A DNA stretch of 46,846 nt from Phallus indusiatus (Eukaryota > Basidiomycota > Agaricomycetes > Phallales > Phallaceae), in the NCBI GenBank assembly GCA_027605045.1, contig JAQFWX010000197.1, forward strand, positions 1 to 46,846, written 5' to 3'. The notes under the pieces were generated by a model that saw nothing but the letters and a program-made list of their open reading frames with translations, made no database searches and was not told the origin of the DNA. A program made the position numbers and the translations under genes. Each line of letters opens with the position of its first letter. Position 1 is the first letter of the stretch. This document shows positions 11,532 through 21,149 of this stretch, piece after piece.

Positions 11532-12504
11532 TTAGTAATGTGGAGAGTACTTCCACCATCTAAGAAAGTAAATCACTATTTGCAGTCAAAAGATCTCATC
11601 TCGAGAACTACTCACGATTTGTGATAAGGAATCGCTAGATAGGGGATAATAAAGTTGCGCAAAAAACCTGGTAGTCCCGCAGGCCAGTGTGGTCTGTATC
11701 CTTGGTCCATGTGGCTGCGAAAAAAAAAGAAAATTGTAGATACGTGGCTAAAGAGGGAAACAAGGATAACGAACGTCATGATAAAGGGTAGCACATCGCT
11801 GAGTCCACCTTCTTTCTTAGCTTCAGCCTCCAAACCCTCCATTATCTCCTTCAGTTCAGTCTCAGAGTAAACCTTCAGCCGATCCGGTCCAACGTCTACA
11901 ATTTCTTCATCAAGGTGAGCAAACTAAAAAAAAAAGTATGTATGAGTCATTTGACCCAATCAAAATAGGACATGACAATGATACCAGAACGTCCTTGAAA
12001 GAAGCCATCGTTTGACGCAAAGAACCAGCGTCGAACTTGCTGTTGTCGGCTTGTGCCTCCTTCAAATGTGCATTAACCTGGTCTAAACCCTTGTGAATGT
12101 GTTCATGCTGCTCTTTTTCGCTGGTAAGGTCGATGTGTTTCGTGAATATTGGGAATAAGTATTGATCTATATCAAACCTATCGTAAGGAAAACGTGTGAC
12201 GGCGTTTAGCAGATAAATCACGCACCCTCCACTGTATGGTGGCCGTGGACGAATTTAGTCCAAACGAGACAGTAGCTTATGAAATTGTTTAAATCGTGTG
12301 ATGGTGGATTCTCCAAGTGCTTCAAGATACTCTCGTATCCAGCTTTGATGACCGAGTGTGCTGAAGGAGGAGGAGGAGGAGAAGAAGAAGAAGAGAGTTA
12401 GCGGCCCATTCACGTCACAAATCCAAGTCAAACTGACCAACAGTCATGTTCCATGCGAATTGTTCATAGACACTTTCTGGACAGGCATATTTGTCTGCGC
12501 TCAT
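11532..12504 (-). CDS. Hemerythrin HHE-domain protein, copy C (intact)
   Basis: Third and most divergent member of the tandem cluster, and the only one whose frame is clean throughout, at about 219 residues. The start ATG is at 12504 (MSADKYACPESVYEQF); exon 1 is 12438-12504, the same length as in copy A. Exon 2 has AHSVIKAGY and VHGHHTVE, exon 3 has EKEQHEHIHKGLD, and exon 4 starts FAHLDEEIVD. The last two exons encode a tail with GYRPHWPAGLPGFLRNF and the terminal WWKYSPHY. The four His/Glu ligand clusters expected for a di-iron HHE bundle are all present. Introns fall at the same places and phases as in copies A and B, so the three arose by tandem duplication. No signal peptide is seen. 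Confidence 0.85.
12365..12394. repeat. Purine microsatellite (GGA)n(GAA)n
   Basis: Trinucleotide run within intron 1 of hemerythrin copy C. On the coding strand it is a long CTT/CTC pyrimidine tract directly before the acceptor, so it doubles as the polypyrimidine tract. Confidence 0.8.
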
Positions 12505-12696
12505 GTTGGATTGTTCCGAGTGAAATGGAAAAACGAAACCAGCGTGGCCTCAGTTGTGAACCAATGTCTAAAGGGAGATTGCAAACGCCGCGGACACATT
12601 TCAACTTTCGAGAACCGTTGTTCTTTGTGAGTTGTAAACGCGTGAACGATAGCCGTGCGAACTGTCGTTTGAGCTCGTTCCTGCAACGTCGGCTAG

Positions 12697-13267
12697 CCGG
12701 CTAAATCCTGTATGAGAGTATTTCGTGTCCATGCGCGCTGCTGTGCTACTCGCACCAAAATAAGCAGTGGAGAGATTGACTATATCAAAATCTTCAATGA
12801 GATGAAACAGTGCCAGGATGGCGTTGTGTACCTGAACTTGTCCCAACAGAGGCAGGTTCTCAATTGGGTTATTTTCTGCGAATAATGAAGATGAGTGCTA
12901 CAGCCGAATAAAGAAAAGCCGATTCGATCAGGGTGGCAGAGACGGTCAGGTAGGACGGCGTATGCGTATCCCTATCGTTCACTAAAGCTTTGCGAGCTTG
13001 GAATTCACGAACATTAACCGCAAGACGATCAATGTGGTAAGAAGGAGTGTCGTTCCTATCGAAATCGACCAGAACGTCAATGCAAAGTTGAGACTCGCTT
13101 TGCTGAAAAATCCAGCCGCTGGGTTGATGATCTCCCATAACATTAAACAGGACATGACTGGGAAAATTCGGTTAATCGAGGAATCAGACAATTGCAGAAA
13201 TCCACCCACTTGTTGCAACCATGTATAATCCCGCCGGAACAAGAGCAATAAAATAATTGTGGTTAAA
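12697..13267 (-). pseudogene. Truncated relic of the multi-TM protein gene
   Basis: This is a second copy of the C-terminal half of the gene at 14379-15632, with near-identical segments such as MSCLMLWEIINPAAGFF and ESAFLYSAVALIFII. The first exons are missing: homology stops at about 13267, where the sequence switches directly into the flank of the secreted-peptide gene. The C-terminal tail is also lost, with a stop soon after VAQQRAWTRNTL. One base is missing relative to the other copy near 13010, which shifts the frame. It does keep NLPLLGQVQ in frame at a site where the other copy is broken. Confidence 0.7.
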
Positions 13268-13372
13268 TAGATTCACTGGTGGCAACAGCCTATTGAGAAG
13301 CTTGGCCACGTCGAATTCACGGAGAAAAAAAGTTGCGTGCAATCGAGACCGGCCACTGTACTGACGATAAGC

Positions 13373-13382
13373 TATATATAAG
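13373..13382 (+). promoter_or_regulatory. TATA box of secreted-peptide gene 1
   Basis: TATATATAAG about 95-104 bp upstream of the ATG at 13477, inside a block conserved with copy 2. Confidence 0.5.
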
Positions 13383-13476
13383 AAAAACGATTTGCTCAGA
13401 CTCAAGCTTGGCAAGTAGAGGTTACCTCAGGTACTACTTGCATCGTATTCCAGTTATCCTTGAAATTCCTTTTTCC

Positions 13477-13638
13477 ATGCAATTCTTAATCTTTTACGTT
13501 CTGAACTTCTCCTTGATCGCCATCTCAGCACCGGTAAAACCTTCAGCTGACGGTGCTGAACAAGACCGGAGCGTCAATGGCAATGGACCAGCACCGGGTC
13601 GAGTTGACATTGCACTCGCTCCAATAGTAGGCGTTTAG
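13477..13638 (+). CDS. Small secreted peptide 1, 53 residues
   Basis: Uninterrupted 53-codon frame with a hydrophobic signal-peptide-like start (MQFLIFYVLNFSLIAISAPV, likely cut near the AISA/P boundary). It leaves a short hydrophilic peptide rich in Gly, Asn and Pro and without Cys. A paralog of exactly the same length lies at 16955-17116, with conserved promoter, start and 3' flank. The N-terminal half (SAPVKxSxDGA) is the best-conserved part and the C-terminal tails differ. No family is recognised. It might be a small secreted effector or signal, or a short first exon. The preserved length and the TATA box argue that it is expressed. Confidence 0.5.
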   Translation: MQFLIFYVLNFSLIAISAPVKPSADGAEQDRSVNGNGPAPGRVDIALAPIVGV

Positions 13639-14378
13639 AACGGGTTGATGTACGATACTCACGTTACTCATGGATAACTGATAAATATTAATAATAGTCA
13701 TAGATGCAGACAATAATACTAAGTTCAGATATGCGGTGACTCACTTTAAATCAATCCAAGTGTTTCTCTGCCTATGTATCTTGACAATTATGTCAGAAAT
13801 ATTGTATCTTATGTGTTGTTGTAGAAATGAAACAAATGTAGTCCCTAAGCTGGAGCAGTTTGTTTAGTTCCCTGGCTCTGGACCGTCATACGGAATTAAA
13901 AATCTGGTGGTCAATTTGTTTGAAAATAAAGATGCCATTATGCCAGCGGGCGAGGAAAAACTCTAAACCCGGAGGATTCGTCATTGTAAACTTAAAGAAG
14001 TCTTGCCACCTTCTGTGTTATCGAACAGACGGAGAACTAGAGACACCCGGGTCGCAAAACCGGGGCATTCGCTATTCAAGTTAACACAGAAATAAACAGT
14101 GCTAACAAAGTGTCTCCCGGTAACAGCATGAAGTTGAGTGCTGAACGTACTGAACAACAAACTGCACCGTCGACATGTTGTACGCTGGACAATGTATCAT
14201 CGTAGAAGGAGTGTATGCCAAGCGACATCTAAAGCGATTTCGAAATTTGCGGTAGAGGTATCAATAATCAGAGTCTCAGAGTCAGAAGTGCCACCATGTA
14301 GTGAACGGCAGACGAGCTCAAATTTCGTATTCAGCATCCTAATTCTTAAGAACAATTACTGAATATTTTAAATATCGA

Positions 14379-15632
14379 TTACACTTCTTTAGAGACAATT
14401 TCAGAAAGGCTGGATTTCGGAAGATTAATCCTTGAATCAGAAAAGGGAATAACTCGTGTGTGAGAACTGTCCGTATGAGTTGCTGTCGTGATATTCACAA
14501 AATCAAGTGGAGTGTTCATTCGTTGAGGTTTCAGAGTATTTCGTGTCCAAGCGCGCTGTTGTGCTACTCGCAACAGAATAAGTAGTGGGGAGATTGACTA
14601 TATCAAAATCTTTAATGGGGTGGATGAAACAGTGTCAGGATGACGTTGCGTACCTGAACCTGTCCCAACAGAGGCAAAAGAGATTCTCAACTGGATTATT
14701 TTTTGCGAAAGTGATAATAAAGATGAGTGCCACAGCCGAATAAAGAAAAGCCGATTCGATTAGGGTGGCAGAGACGGTCAGATAGTACGTCGTATGCGCA
14801 TGCTTATTGTTCGCTAAAGCTTTGCGAGCTTGGAATCTCATAACCAATAGCCGCGAAACGATCAATGTAGTGAGAAGGAGTGTCGTTCCTATCGAAATCG
14901 ACCAGAACGTCAATGCAAAGTTGAGACTCGCTTTGCTGAAAAATCCAGCCGCTGGATTGATGATTTCCCATAACATTAAACAGGACATAACTGGAAAAAA
15001 AAAGATTATTCGAGGGATTAGACAATTGTAGAAATTCACCCACTTATTGAAACAATGTATAATCCCGCCGGAATAAGAACAATAAAATAGTTGTGGTCGA
15101 ATATAACAAAGAAACGATATAACTAAACGAATAATAAATCAGCCACCGTACTTAAATTGTAAAGAAGGGTTGTTTTTACCAATAAACCGTCTTGAAGCCA
15201 TGTATTAATAACGTATGCAAAAAATCCTACCACATTAATGGGAATGGCAAAGGTCGTTAGAGCATAGGCGAGAGGTCCACCAGGAAAATCTCGGTTGTCG
15301 ATAAAGTCATACTGGTTCTCAACAATGTTGGCCGCTATTGACCCGAGAACGAAATTAATTGTAATGTATACGCCGAATATCCATGAAGTCCTAGGATCCC
15401 GTTTACGACTAGACCAAAACAAAGACAGACATATAAAGTACAACGTTGCATGGACACCTAAAAAGAAGGGAAAAACATTTATGAGAACTTGGGGTCAATG
15501 GAGGGGATATAATGTAATGCAAACCATATGCGACTGCCCCCAAGATATTGCCATTCTCTCATCAATGAGGTCTGCTTCGGTTTCATTAGCAGGAGCCCAT
15601 TGCGAAACACGAAATGTCGCTGGGTCGCTCAT
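14379..15632 (-). CDS. Multi-pass membrane protein of a basidiomycete 7-TM-like family
   Basis: The start ATG at 15632 gives MSDPATFRVSQWAPANETEADLIDER in two steps (MSDPATFRVS, then ETEADLIDER). The exons then encode successive hydrophobic segments: LYFICLSLFWSS, WIFGVYITINFVLGS, NVVGFFAYVINTW, YFIVLIPAGLYIV, MSCLMLWEIINPAAGFF, WSISIGTTLLLTTLIV and ESAFLYSAVALIFIIT. The signature FIDNRDFPGGP sits between TM2 and TM3. A cytoplasmic tail begins VAQQRAWTR and ends at 14379. The pattern is that of an uncharacterised, often amplified Agaricomycete membrane family. Two single-base losses are inferred: at the first intron donor (plus 15524-15525) and in the A run 14676-14679, where the relic copy keeps the frame. 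The function is unknown. Confidence 0.7.
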
Positions 15633-16752
15633 AAGAGATATTCGCGTTGCAAATTGTAAGTGAGAAAAGGAGATATGGCTCCTGAACGATAACCCCAAAT
15701 GACGAGAGTATTTAAATCAAGTCATCGGCTCTGCATGATCTGAAAGAAACACATCGATATTTAGCTGAATCCGACGTGATGTAGGAAAAGTGACTAGTCA
15801 AGTCAAACGCGAAGAAATTTTATTGGAAGTTACGGCGAATAACCCAAGAGAAAGATTTTAATGATCATGAAATGAAGAACCATGAATGGAAAACTCCATG
15901 GCACTGAGAATATGATTGACAGCGGTTGAGATAAATGATCGCCCTATAATTCATTTGCATTAGTATTTATTTGAATTGTGAACATGTGTTTAATATCGAG
16001 GGGCATAATCGAGTCAATCGACGTTTCGCGCCTTCCCTAAGTAAACCGTTAGTTATCAAGCTACACAGTTAGCATGAATAACTTTAATGGATCGCACTAA
16101 GATAGCATTACCCTCAAAAACATTTCACGAGGGAGAACTCAGTTCTTCGACCTGAATGGAAGCCGACCTATGGGGCCTTGAATTAATTGAAGTTGAACGG
16201 AGATAATACATCATTTTCCTTACTGATCTGTCAATCTTAATCACCGAAACCGCCGTTACAGAGATTGCTATTCACATTACAGGTGCCTCAAACACATGTC
16301 GTACCTTTCGCACCAAGGTGACGCTGTAATCCAGGACGATCTCACTGAGTTGTTTTTCTAAGGATAAGAGGTAGCGTTTACAGAATGAATCAATGAACAG
16401 TGAATCCGGAGTCCGTAATTCAGTCAGAAATAAGAATTGATAGTGATAATGAATTCTACAATCGTAGAAGCCAACCTGTGCGCGGCGGCTGCGGTCTGAA
16501 CCCGACGTTGTCTGGTTTGAAGCATGGAAACATCAAGTCGGGTCTCACGTTTTTAAAAAAAATGAAGAGTGAGAAGATGGAAAGAGTGTCTTGGAAATCA
16601 AAAGCGCCATCCGAAACCTCCTCAAGGCAACTTTCAGAAGATCAATTGATTGATTGCCACATGTCAGTATAGAGTATATAGGAATAAATCAAAAGGAATG
16701 AATGGAAAATGGTACCTGGAGATGGCCATATTTAATTTAATGCTCTTTAGAA
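15633..16752. other. Intergenic, divergent promoter region
   Basis: Lies between the TM gene (minus) and secreted-peptide gene 2 (plus). Only a 90-codon open frame at 16400-16672 without family resemblance was seen. The counterpart of this interval is missing from unit 1. Confidence 0.5.
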
Positions 16753-16854
16753 ATCAATGGTGGCAACAACTTCCTACTGAAAAGCTTGGCGGCGTCGAAT
16801 TTACGGAGAAAAGAAGTTGTGCGCTCGAGACCAGCCACTGTACTGACGATAAAC

Positions 16855-16864
16855 TATATTAAAA
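16855..16864 (+). promoter_or_regulatory. TATA-like element of secreted-peptide gene 2
   Basis: TATATTAAAA about 91-100 bp upstream of the ATG at 16955; weaker than the copy 1 box but at the same place in the conserved block. Confidence 0.4.
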
Positions 16865-16954
16865 AAAACTCTTTGCTCAGATTCAAGCTCAAGTAAAGGT
16901 CACCTCAGGCACTACTTGCATCGTATCCCAGCTATCTTTGAATTTGCTTTCTCC

Positions 16955-17116
16955 ATGCAACTTTCTCTGATCTTTTGTGTTCTGACATTCTCCTTGATGG
17001 CCATCTCGGCACCGGTGAAACTGTCAACTGACGGTGCTGTTTGTCCTTCTAAGCAAAACCGAAGCGTTGATGACAATGAGCGAGCAAGTAAGGCTCCATC
17101 TGGTGGATGTTTTTGA
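16955..17116 (+). CDS. Small secreted peptide 2, 53 residues
   Basis: Paralog of the peptide at 13477-13638, again exactly 53 codons. It begins MQLSLIFCVLTFSLMAISAP, a typical secretory signal, and continues VKLSTDGAVCPSKQNRS. It ends SGGCF, so it has two Cys in the mature part that copy 1 lacks. The start context, upstream 200 bp and downstream 230 bp are conserved with copy 1, which supports the same start and stop. It lies head-to-head with the membrane-protein gene. No known family is recognised. Confidence 0.5.
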   Translation: MQLSLIFCVLTFSLMAISAPVKLSTDGAVCPSKQNRSVDDNERASKAPSGGCF

Positions 17117-17348
17117 AACGGAATGTACGATAGCACTCGTGTAGCTCATGGAGGGCCGATAACTGACAAATATTAATAACAGTTATAGATGCAGTTCAAC
17201 TATGCGGTGACTCGCCTTAAATCAATTTCCAAGTGTTTCTCTGCCTATGTATTTATCTTGACAATTATGTCAGAAGTATTGTATCTCGTGTCCTTGTAGA
17301 AATGAACAAATGTAGTCGCCAAGCTGGAGCAGTTTAGTTTAGTCAGCA

Positions 17349-17924
17349 GCTATACCGTGACAGCATACGCGACTTCTCGATTCGACTTTACCTTCTCCGG
17401 GTTTGTTATGCATAGCTTCAAGCTCTAACTAACGGATGGCATTGACGTAAGATGTCGATGAAAGTGTACTTTGCCTAAGATATTCGTCAAATATTCGTTG
17501 TGCCACCAAAGTTTACTCTCGCCGGAGTTGCGCGCTGTTGTCAATGATCACGCTGTTTACCGGAGTACAGGCATGCGCAACTACCTTCGAGTATTTTACC
17601 AGACAAGAATTCGCTTGTAAAGTCGTTTTTCGGGAGGCGGCAGGGGGGCGGCCCGGGAACATGAGCTGTATCATGAAAAGCACTCACTGCACGTCGGATA
17701 GAGAAACACGCAAATTACGTTTTGTGTCTACGGAACGTGTTTCAAGCCACGCGCTCGATCTTCATTGCCAGTCAACGCCTTGCAATGAAAGTAAGACACC
17801 AAATTTGAGATCCTTCTTTAGCCTCATTCCTTCGAAGGTCGCAGACATTGAACGTATATATGTGCTGCAGTGCCATCCCTGCCAACTTATTCAAAACACG
17901 ATCTAGCTCAACACCTTACCATTC
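17349..17924. other. Intergenic, upstream of the unknown gene
   Basis: A 122-codon open frame at 17538-17906 has biased, Cys/Ser-rich translation and no relatives that I recognise. The last 70 bases contain a TATATA element (17855-17860). Confidence 0.4.
17855..17860 (+). promoter_or_regulatory. Candidate TATA box of the unknown gene at 17925
   Basis: TATATA about 65-70 bp upstream of the ATG at 17925. Confidence 0.35.
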
Positions 17925-18667
17925 ATGATTCCCGTTATCGTCAACAAACTCACCGATAAAAAATAGTACGTAGCCTGACCCTAATGTCTCATCGATGATA
18001 CGTGCTCACGAAACCTATTGCCGTAGCATTAAACTAGCGGGTGCGTTCAGTTCTTCTATAGTTGAAACACGATTTACTGAAACGACTCCTACAGGAATAC
18101 AGATATTTTATCCCAAAGACATAGATTTTCCGAGAAATATTGACATACTCCTTGACAATAAACTATTCAAAGCCAAATTCGATAAACGTAAATCTGAGCC
18201 AGGTGCCGCATGGTGGACGGTTAATTCGACCGAGTAGCTCAACTTCTACTTATTTATACATAGAATATCTGAAAAATATTTACCTTCATAGAAACTTATT
18301 GGAAGTGGCTCAACTCGTCGTTCTGCCACTTGTATGCTGCCCTCCCTCCTGCTTTAGAAAACTGAAATACTTGTTTGATACCACCGGTACCCAATCGCGA
18401 CAAACTCCCCTAGTCCTACGGACGCCGATTCTTCTTGCGGCCGACAGCCTCAAAGATAATTTTTCAGATTTTCCGCTCGGCGACACCCACTTCACAATAC
18501 AACGTACGTATACTACTCAAATTTGAAGTTGAGCGGTACTGATATCCGAGTCTGACGAATTTGCAGTTCACAACGTTGACGGGATCATAATTCTGCTTCA
18601 CGCGTGGTATGGCAACATTCAAAATATCCTTCTGACCCTGGATCGGGAAAAACTCGTGAAGAAATAA
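17925..18667 (+). CDS. Unrecognised protein, about 185 residues, four exons
   Basis: I do not recognise this family. The gene model rests on splicing. Exon 1 starts MIPVIVNKLTDKK and ends at a GTACGT donor. Exon 2 (from 18029) reads IKLAGAFSSSIVETRFTETT, TGIQIFYPKDIDFPRNIDIL and EPGAAWWTVNSTE. Exon 3 (from 18293) has YWKWLNSSFCHLYAALPPAL and continues, after one apparently missing A in the run 18358-18361, as LKYLFDTTGTQS and APILLAADSL-like residues (RTPILLAADSL). A second GTACGT intron leads to exon 4 (NVDGIIILLHAWYGN) and the stop at 18665-18667. Strong donors, in-frame joins and ordinary amino-acid composition support a real cytoplasmic protein. There is no signal peptide. Confidence 0.45.
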
Positions 18668-19116
18668 GTCGAGGCCAAATATTCTTGTATTAGTAGACGT
18701 TTTAGCTCGATATGAATGTAAATTAGACATGCCTCAGCGGCCTGGTCCTCCATTCTCCAGATCTTACCATTAGTATTGCATTGTCCGCACTGGCTAACAT
18801 AGAAATGATTTATTTGAGAAAATTAAAGACTCCGATAAATTTGTCAGGGCTTCTGAATTAAAAGTTTGTTGAACGTTTGTTGACAGCCAACGAAGCTAAA
18901 ATTTTGGGTCAGAGCACGATTCGTCTACGACGCTCATCAAAATCAACACGTCGGTACAATTGGAATGTGAGGAACAACCACGAATGATATACAATGGCAA
19001 TATCCCATCCCGAAACACCTGTTCCTTTAAACACAACATTTCTAAGTTACATAGCATATACGTGCTTTAGGTAACCTGAGGGTCGGAACTCTCTAGCAAT
19101 AACAATACCTATATAA
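18668..19116. other. Intergenic between convergent genes
   Basis: No supported gene; probably 3' flanks of the unknown gene (plus) and the acetyltransferase (minus). Confidence 0.5.
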
Positions 19117-20387
19117 TTAGAAAGTCAACATCTCACACAGAGCCAACTCTATTGATACCCACCTCTCGTTAAAAAGAAAATCAACATCATCTGCCTGTTC
19201 CGGACCGTACCATGCCAAGGACGGTATACATGACAGATCTTCACGGGTGTCCTCGCCCCCTAGATTGTCCGCCAGCTTTTTCAAAGAGGAATCTAAGCTG
19301 CAGACCTCAACACTTGCACAATTATTCTGTTTAGCGGCTTCCATGGCAGCCAATAGAAGCATCGAGAAGGACTGCTCGGTCGCCCTCAAACGCGTAATCG
19401 CCAATGAAGCTGGAGATCGACTTGTATCAACTACCCATGTAGCATATGCCTTTTCCGTTTCTGCCACTACTTCTGCTCCCCAGTACTTTGGCATCGGCAA
19501 ATGCGGCGAGCCTGGAAGATACATTATAGAGCGACGAATTTGAAATGCAGCCACTCCCTCATTAGACAAGAAAGCACAACTTGTCTGCTCCGCCAGAGGG
19601 GTAGTAAGATGAGAAAAGCTCTCTTCAATGAACTGTGCATCTTCCTCCCAAAGCTGCACGCAGTCACTTTCCGATAACCATCGCACGCCCACCAAAGTTC
19701 CGATACTTTCCTACATCTCCAAACGGTATTGACGTGGCCTTTCATTTTCCAACCTGTGTTAGAGGGATTCCACCCGCTTTCAAATAAAAGCCGCCTCCAA
19801 TCTCGCTCCATAACATGGAAAAAGCTGCATTTCCGACATCAGGTGAACGTTTAGGTGGCGATCCCCATATTTCTGGGAAGTCACCCAGTTCACCTCAGGA
19901 GCTAAAACATAATGCAGTAGGCGCATCATATATGTCGCATATCCTTTGTTACGGTTTTCCGGAGGACAAAAAACCGACGAGATTCCATATGCAATCACTT
20001 TTTGAGGCTTGACGAATGTTGACTTCCGAATCAACGCCTGTCTTTGGAACCTAAACGAGCATTTAACAAATCCACAATAGTTTTATATGAATCTGTCAGA
20101 CTTACGTCTCGCAGGAGCATAGGAAGTCTGGCGTCTCAGGATTGTCCACAGGTGCCAAAACCCAAGTCTTGAGTTTTCCATTTATTGCATGTTGGTGCGT
20201 GTCCACAATTTCATCACGTCTTAAATACCCTGCTAAATCCAGACCTCTGGCCCATTCTTCATAATTCCGCTTCCTGGAGATAGCATTCTACAACTTCCAG
20301 TCAACAAACAGAGTTATGTGACATTTTGACTAAAGGCTTAACTTGGTAAGACGTTGCTTCAAAGAGTGATACTCTCGATAAATCCAT
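19117..20387 (-). CDS. LYC1: LYC1-type GNAT N-acetyltransferase
   Basis: Similar to LYC1, the lysine N6-acetyltransferase of Yarrowia, a GNAT enzyme with a family-specific C-terminal domain. The start ATG at 20387 gives MDLSRVSLFEATSYQ, joined across a GTTAAG intron to NAISRKRNYEEWARGLDLAG and KLKTWVLAPVDNPETPDFLC. The next exon carries the acetyl-CoA-binding stretch SVFCPPENRNKGYATYMM (R-N-K-G-Y-A motif). Then come FPEIWGSPPKRS, AAFSMLWSEIGGGFY and the C-terminal domain (WLSESDCVQLWEEDA, WVVDTS, MLLLAAMEAAKQNN, SLAWYGPE), ending at 19117. Following the family pattern needs three one-base gains, near plus 19893, 19764 and 19694, all in short runs. The upstream TAC-to-TTAAGC junction is clean. 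It is probably one enzyme damaged only in the consensus. Confidence 0.75.
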
Positions 20388-21149
20388 GGTTAGATTCAGT
20401 ATTCAATGACTGTGCAACTACAATGGCATGAGTCAGAAATGCACACTGCACATAGCCGAGAGGATGCCTGACCTCGGCTTGGTAGTAACAATGAGTCATA
20501 TATGCAGTTTAAAACCCTTGTAATTGAATTCGAGCATAGAAGAATTTGTCTTCCCCGATTACTGCGACTCAAATACGGGACTATAGTACCAACCTGGGGC
20601 GGCTGATTGTGGACGTGGATTGCGCTGCGTATCAAAGGGTAACAAAAGCGGACTTGCTCCGCTCAGCGCATTGCGAGGATCAATCTCGACAGATGAGGAT
20701 TCAGTAGAGCCAAGTAACGCCTATGATTGTCGCGAGTGAGTCGTCAGCGAAGATTTTTTCCAAAATCTTCTTCCAGCATAAACACTGTTAGTTTTCGTAA
20801 TTCTGGATGGTGATCATGACTCATGAATTATGTGCATGGGACATTTCTGGATACGCACCGAAAATTGCGTTGTCAAATCAAAGCAATAATAACTGACGTC
20901 TTCAAACTTGTTATCAAGCTTTCAAGCCGATACTCGATTTGACCACGTGGCCATTAATCATCACGACAAAATCTACTTCACAGAACTATAGTTATTTCCT
21001 CCAATGTTAAAAAAAGGCTCGAAAAAGCAATGAATCTTTATTTCGTGAGTTAGGTTGGATTTGAACGAAGACAGAGAAAGGAAAGAATTCAAGCTCCGAC
21101 AACTGCGCGTTTGAAACAACTTCGGCATTCGTCGAGACAACTCTTACTC
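20388..21149. other. Divergent intergenic region
   Basis: Shared 5' region of the LYC1-like gene (minus) and the Ste50/Ubc2 gene (plus). No supported gene. It holds a small hairpin at 20749-20770. Confidence 0.5.
20749..20770. repeat. Short perfect hairpin, 9-bp arms
   Basis: GAAGATTTT and AAAATCTTC are separated by four bases. It could be an imperfect operator-like palindrome in the divergent promoter region, or chance. Confidence 0.3.

Larger units (their letters stand above)
13268..13868. repeat. Duplicated segment, unit 1 (secreted-peptide gene and flanks)
   Basis: Homologous to 16753-17348 over the promoter, the 53-codon gene and the 3' flank, with scattered substitutions and small indels. 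The left boundary abuts the TM relic. Confidence 0.75.
16753..17348. repeat. Duplicated segment, unit 2 (secreted-peptide gene and flanks)
   Basis: Counterpart of 13268-13868. It includes the TATA element, the peptide gene and a conserved 3' flank ending in an AGCTGGAGCAGTTT-type block. Confidence 0.75.

Noticed and set aside
15040..15060. Apparent nonsense codon (GGG TGA) in the membrane-protein gene
   Set aside because: It falls inside a 52-nt GTGGGT-to-CAG intron that is also present in the relic copy, so it is not in coding sequence.
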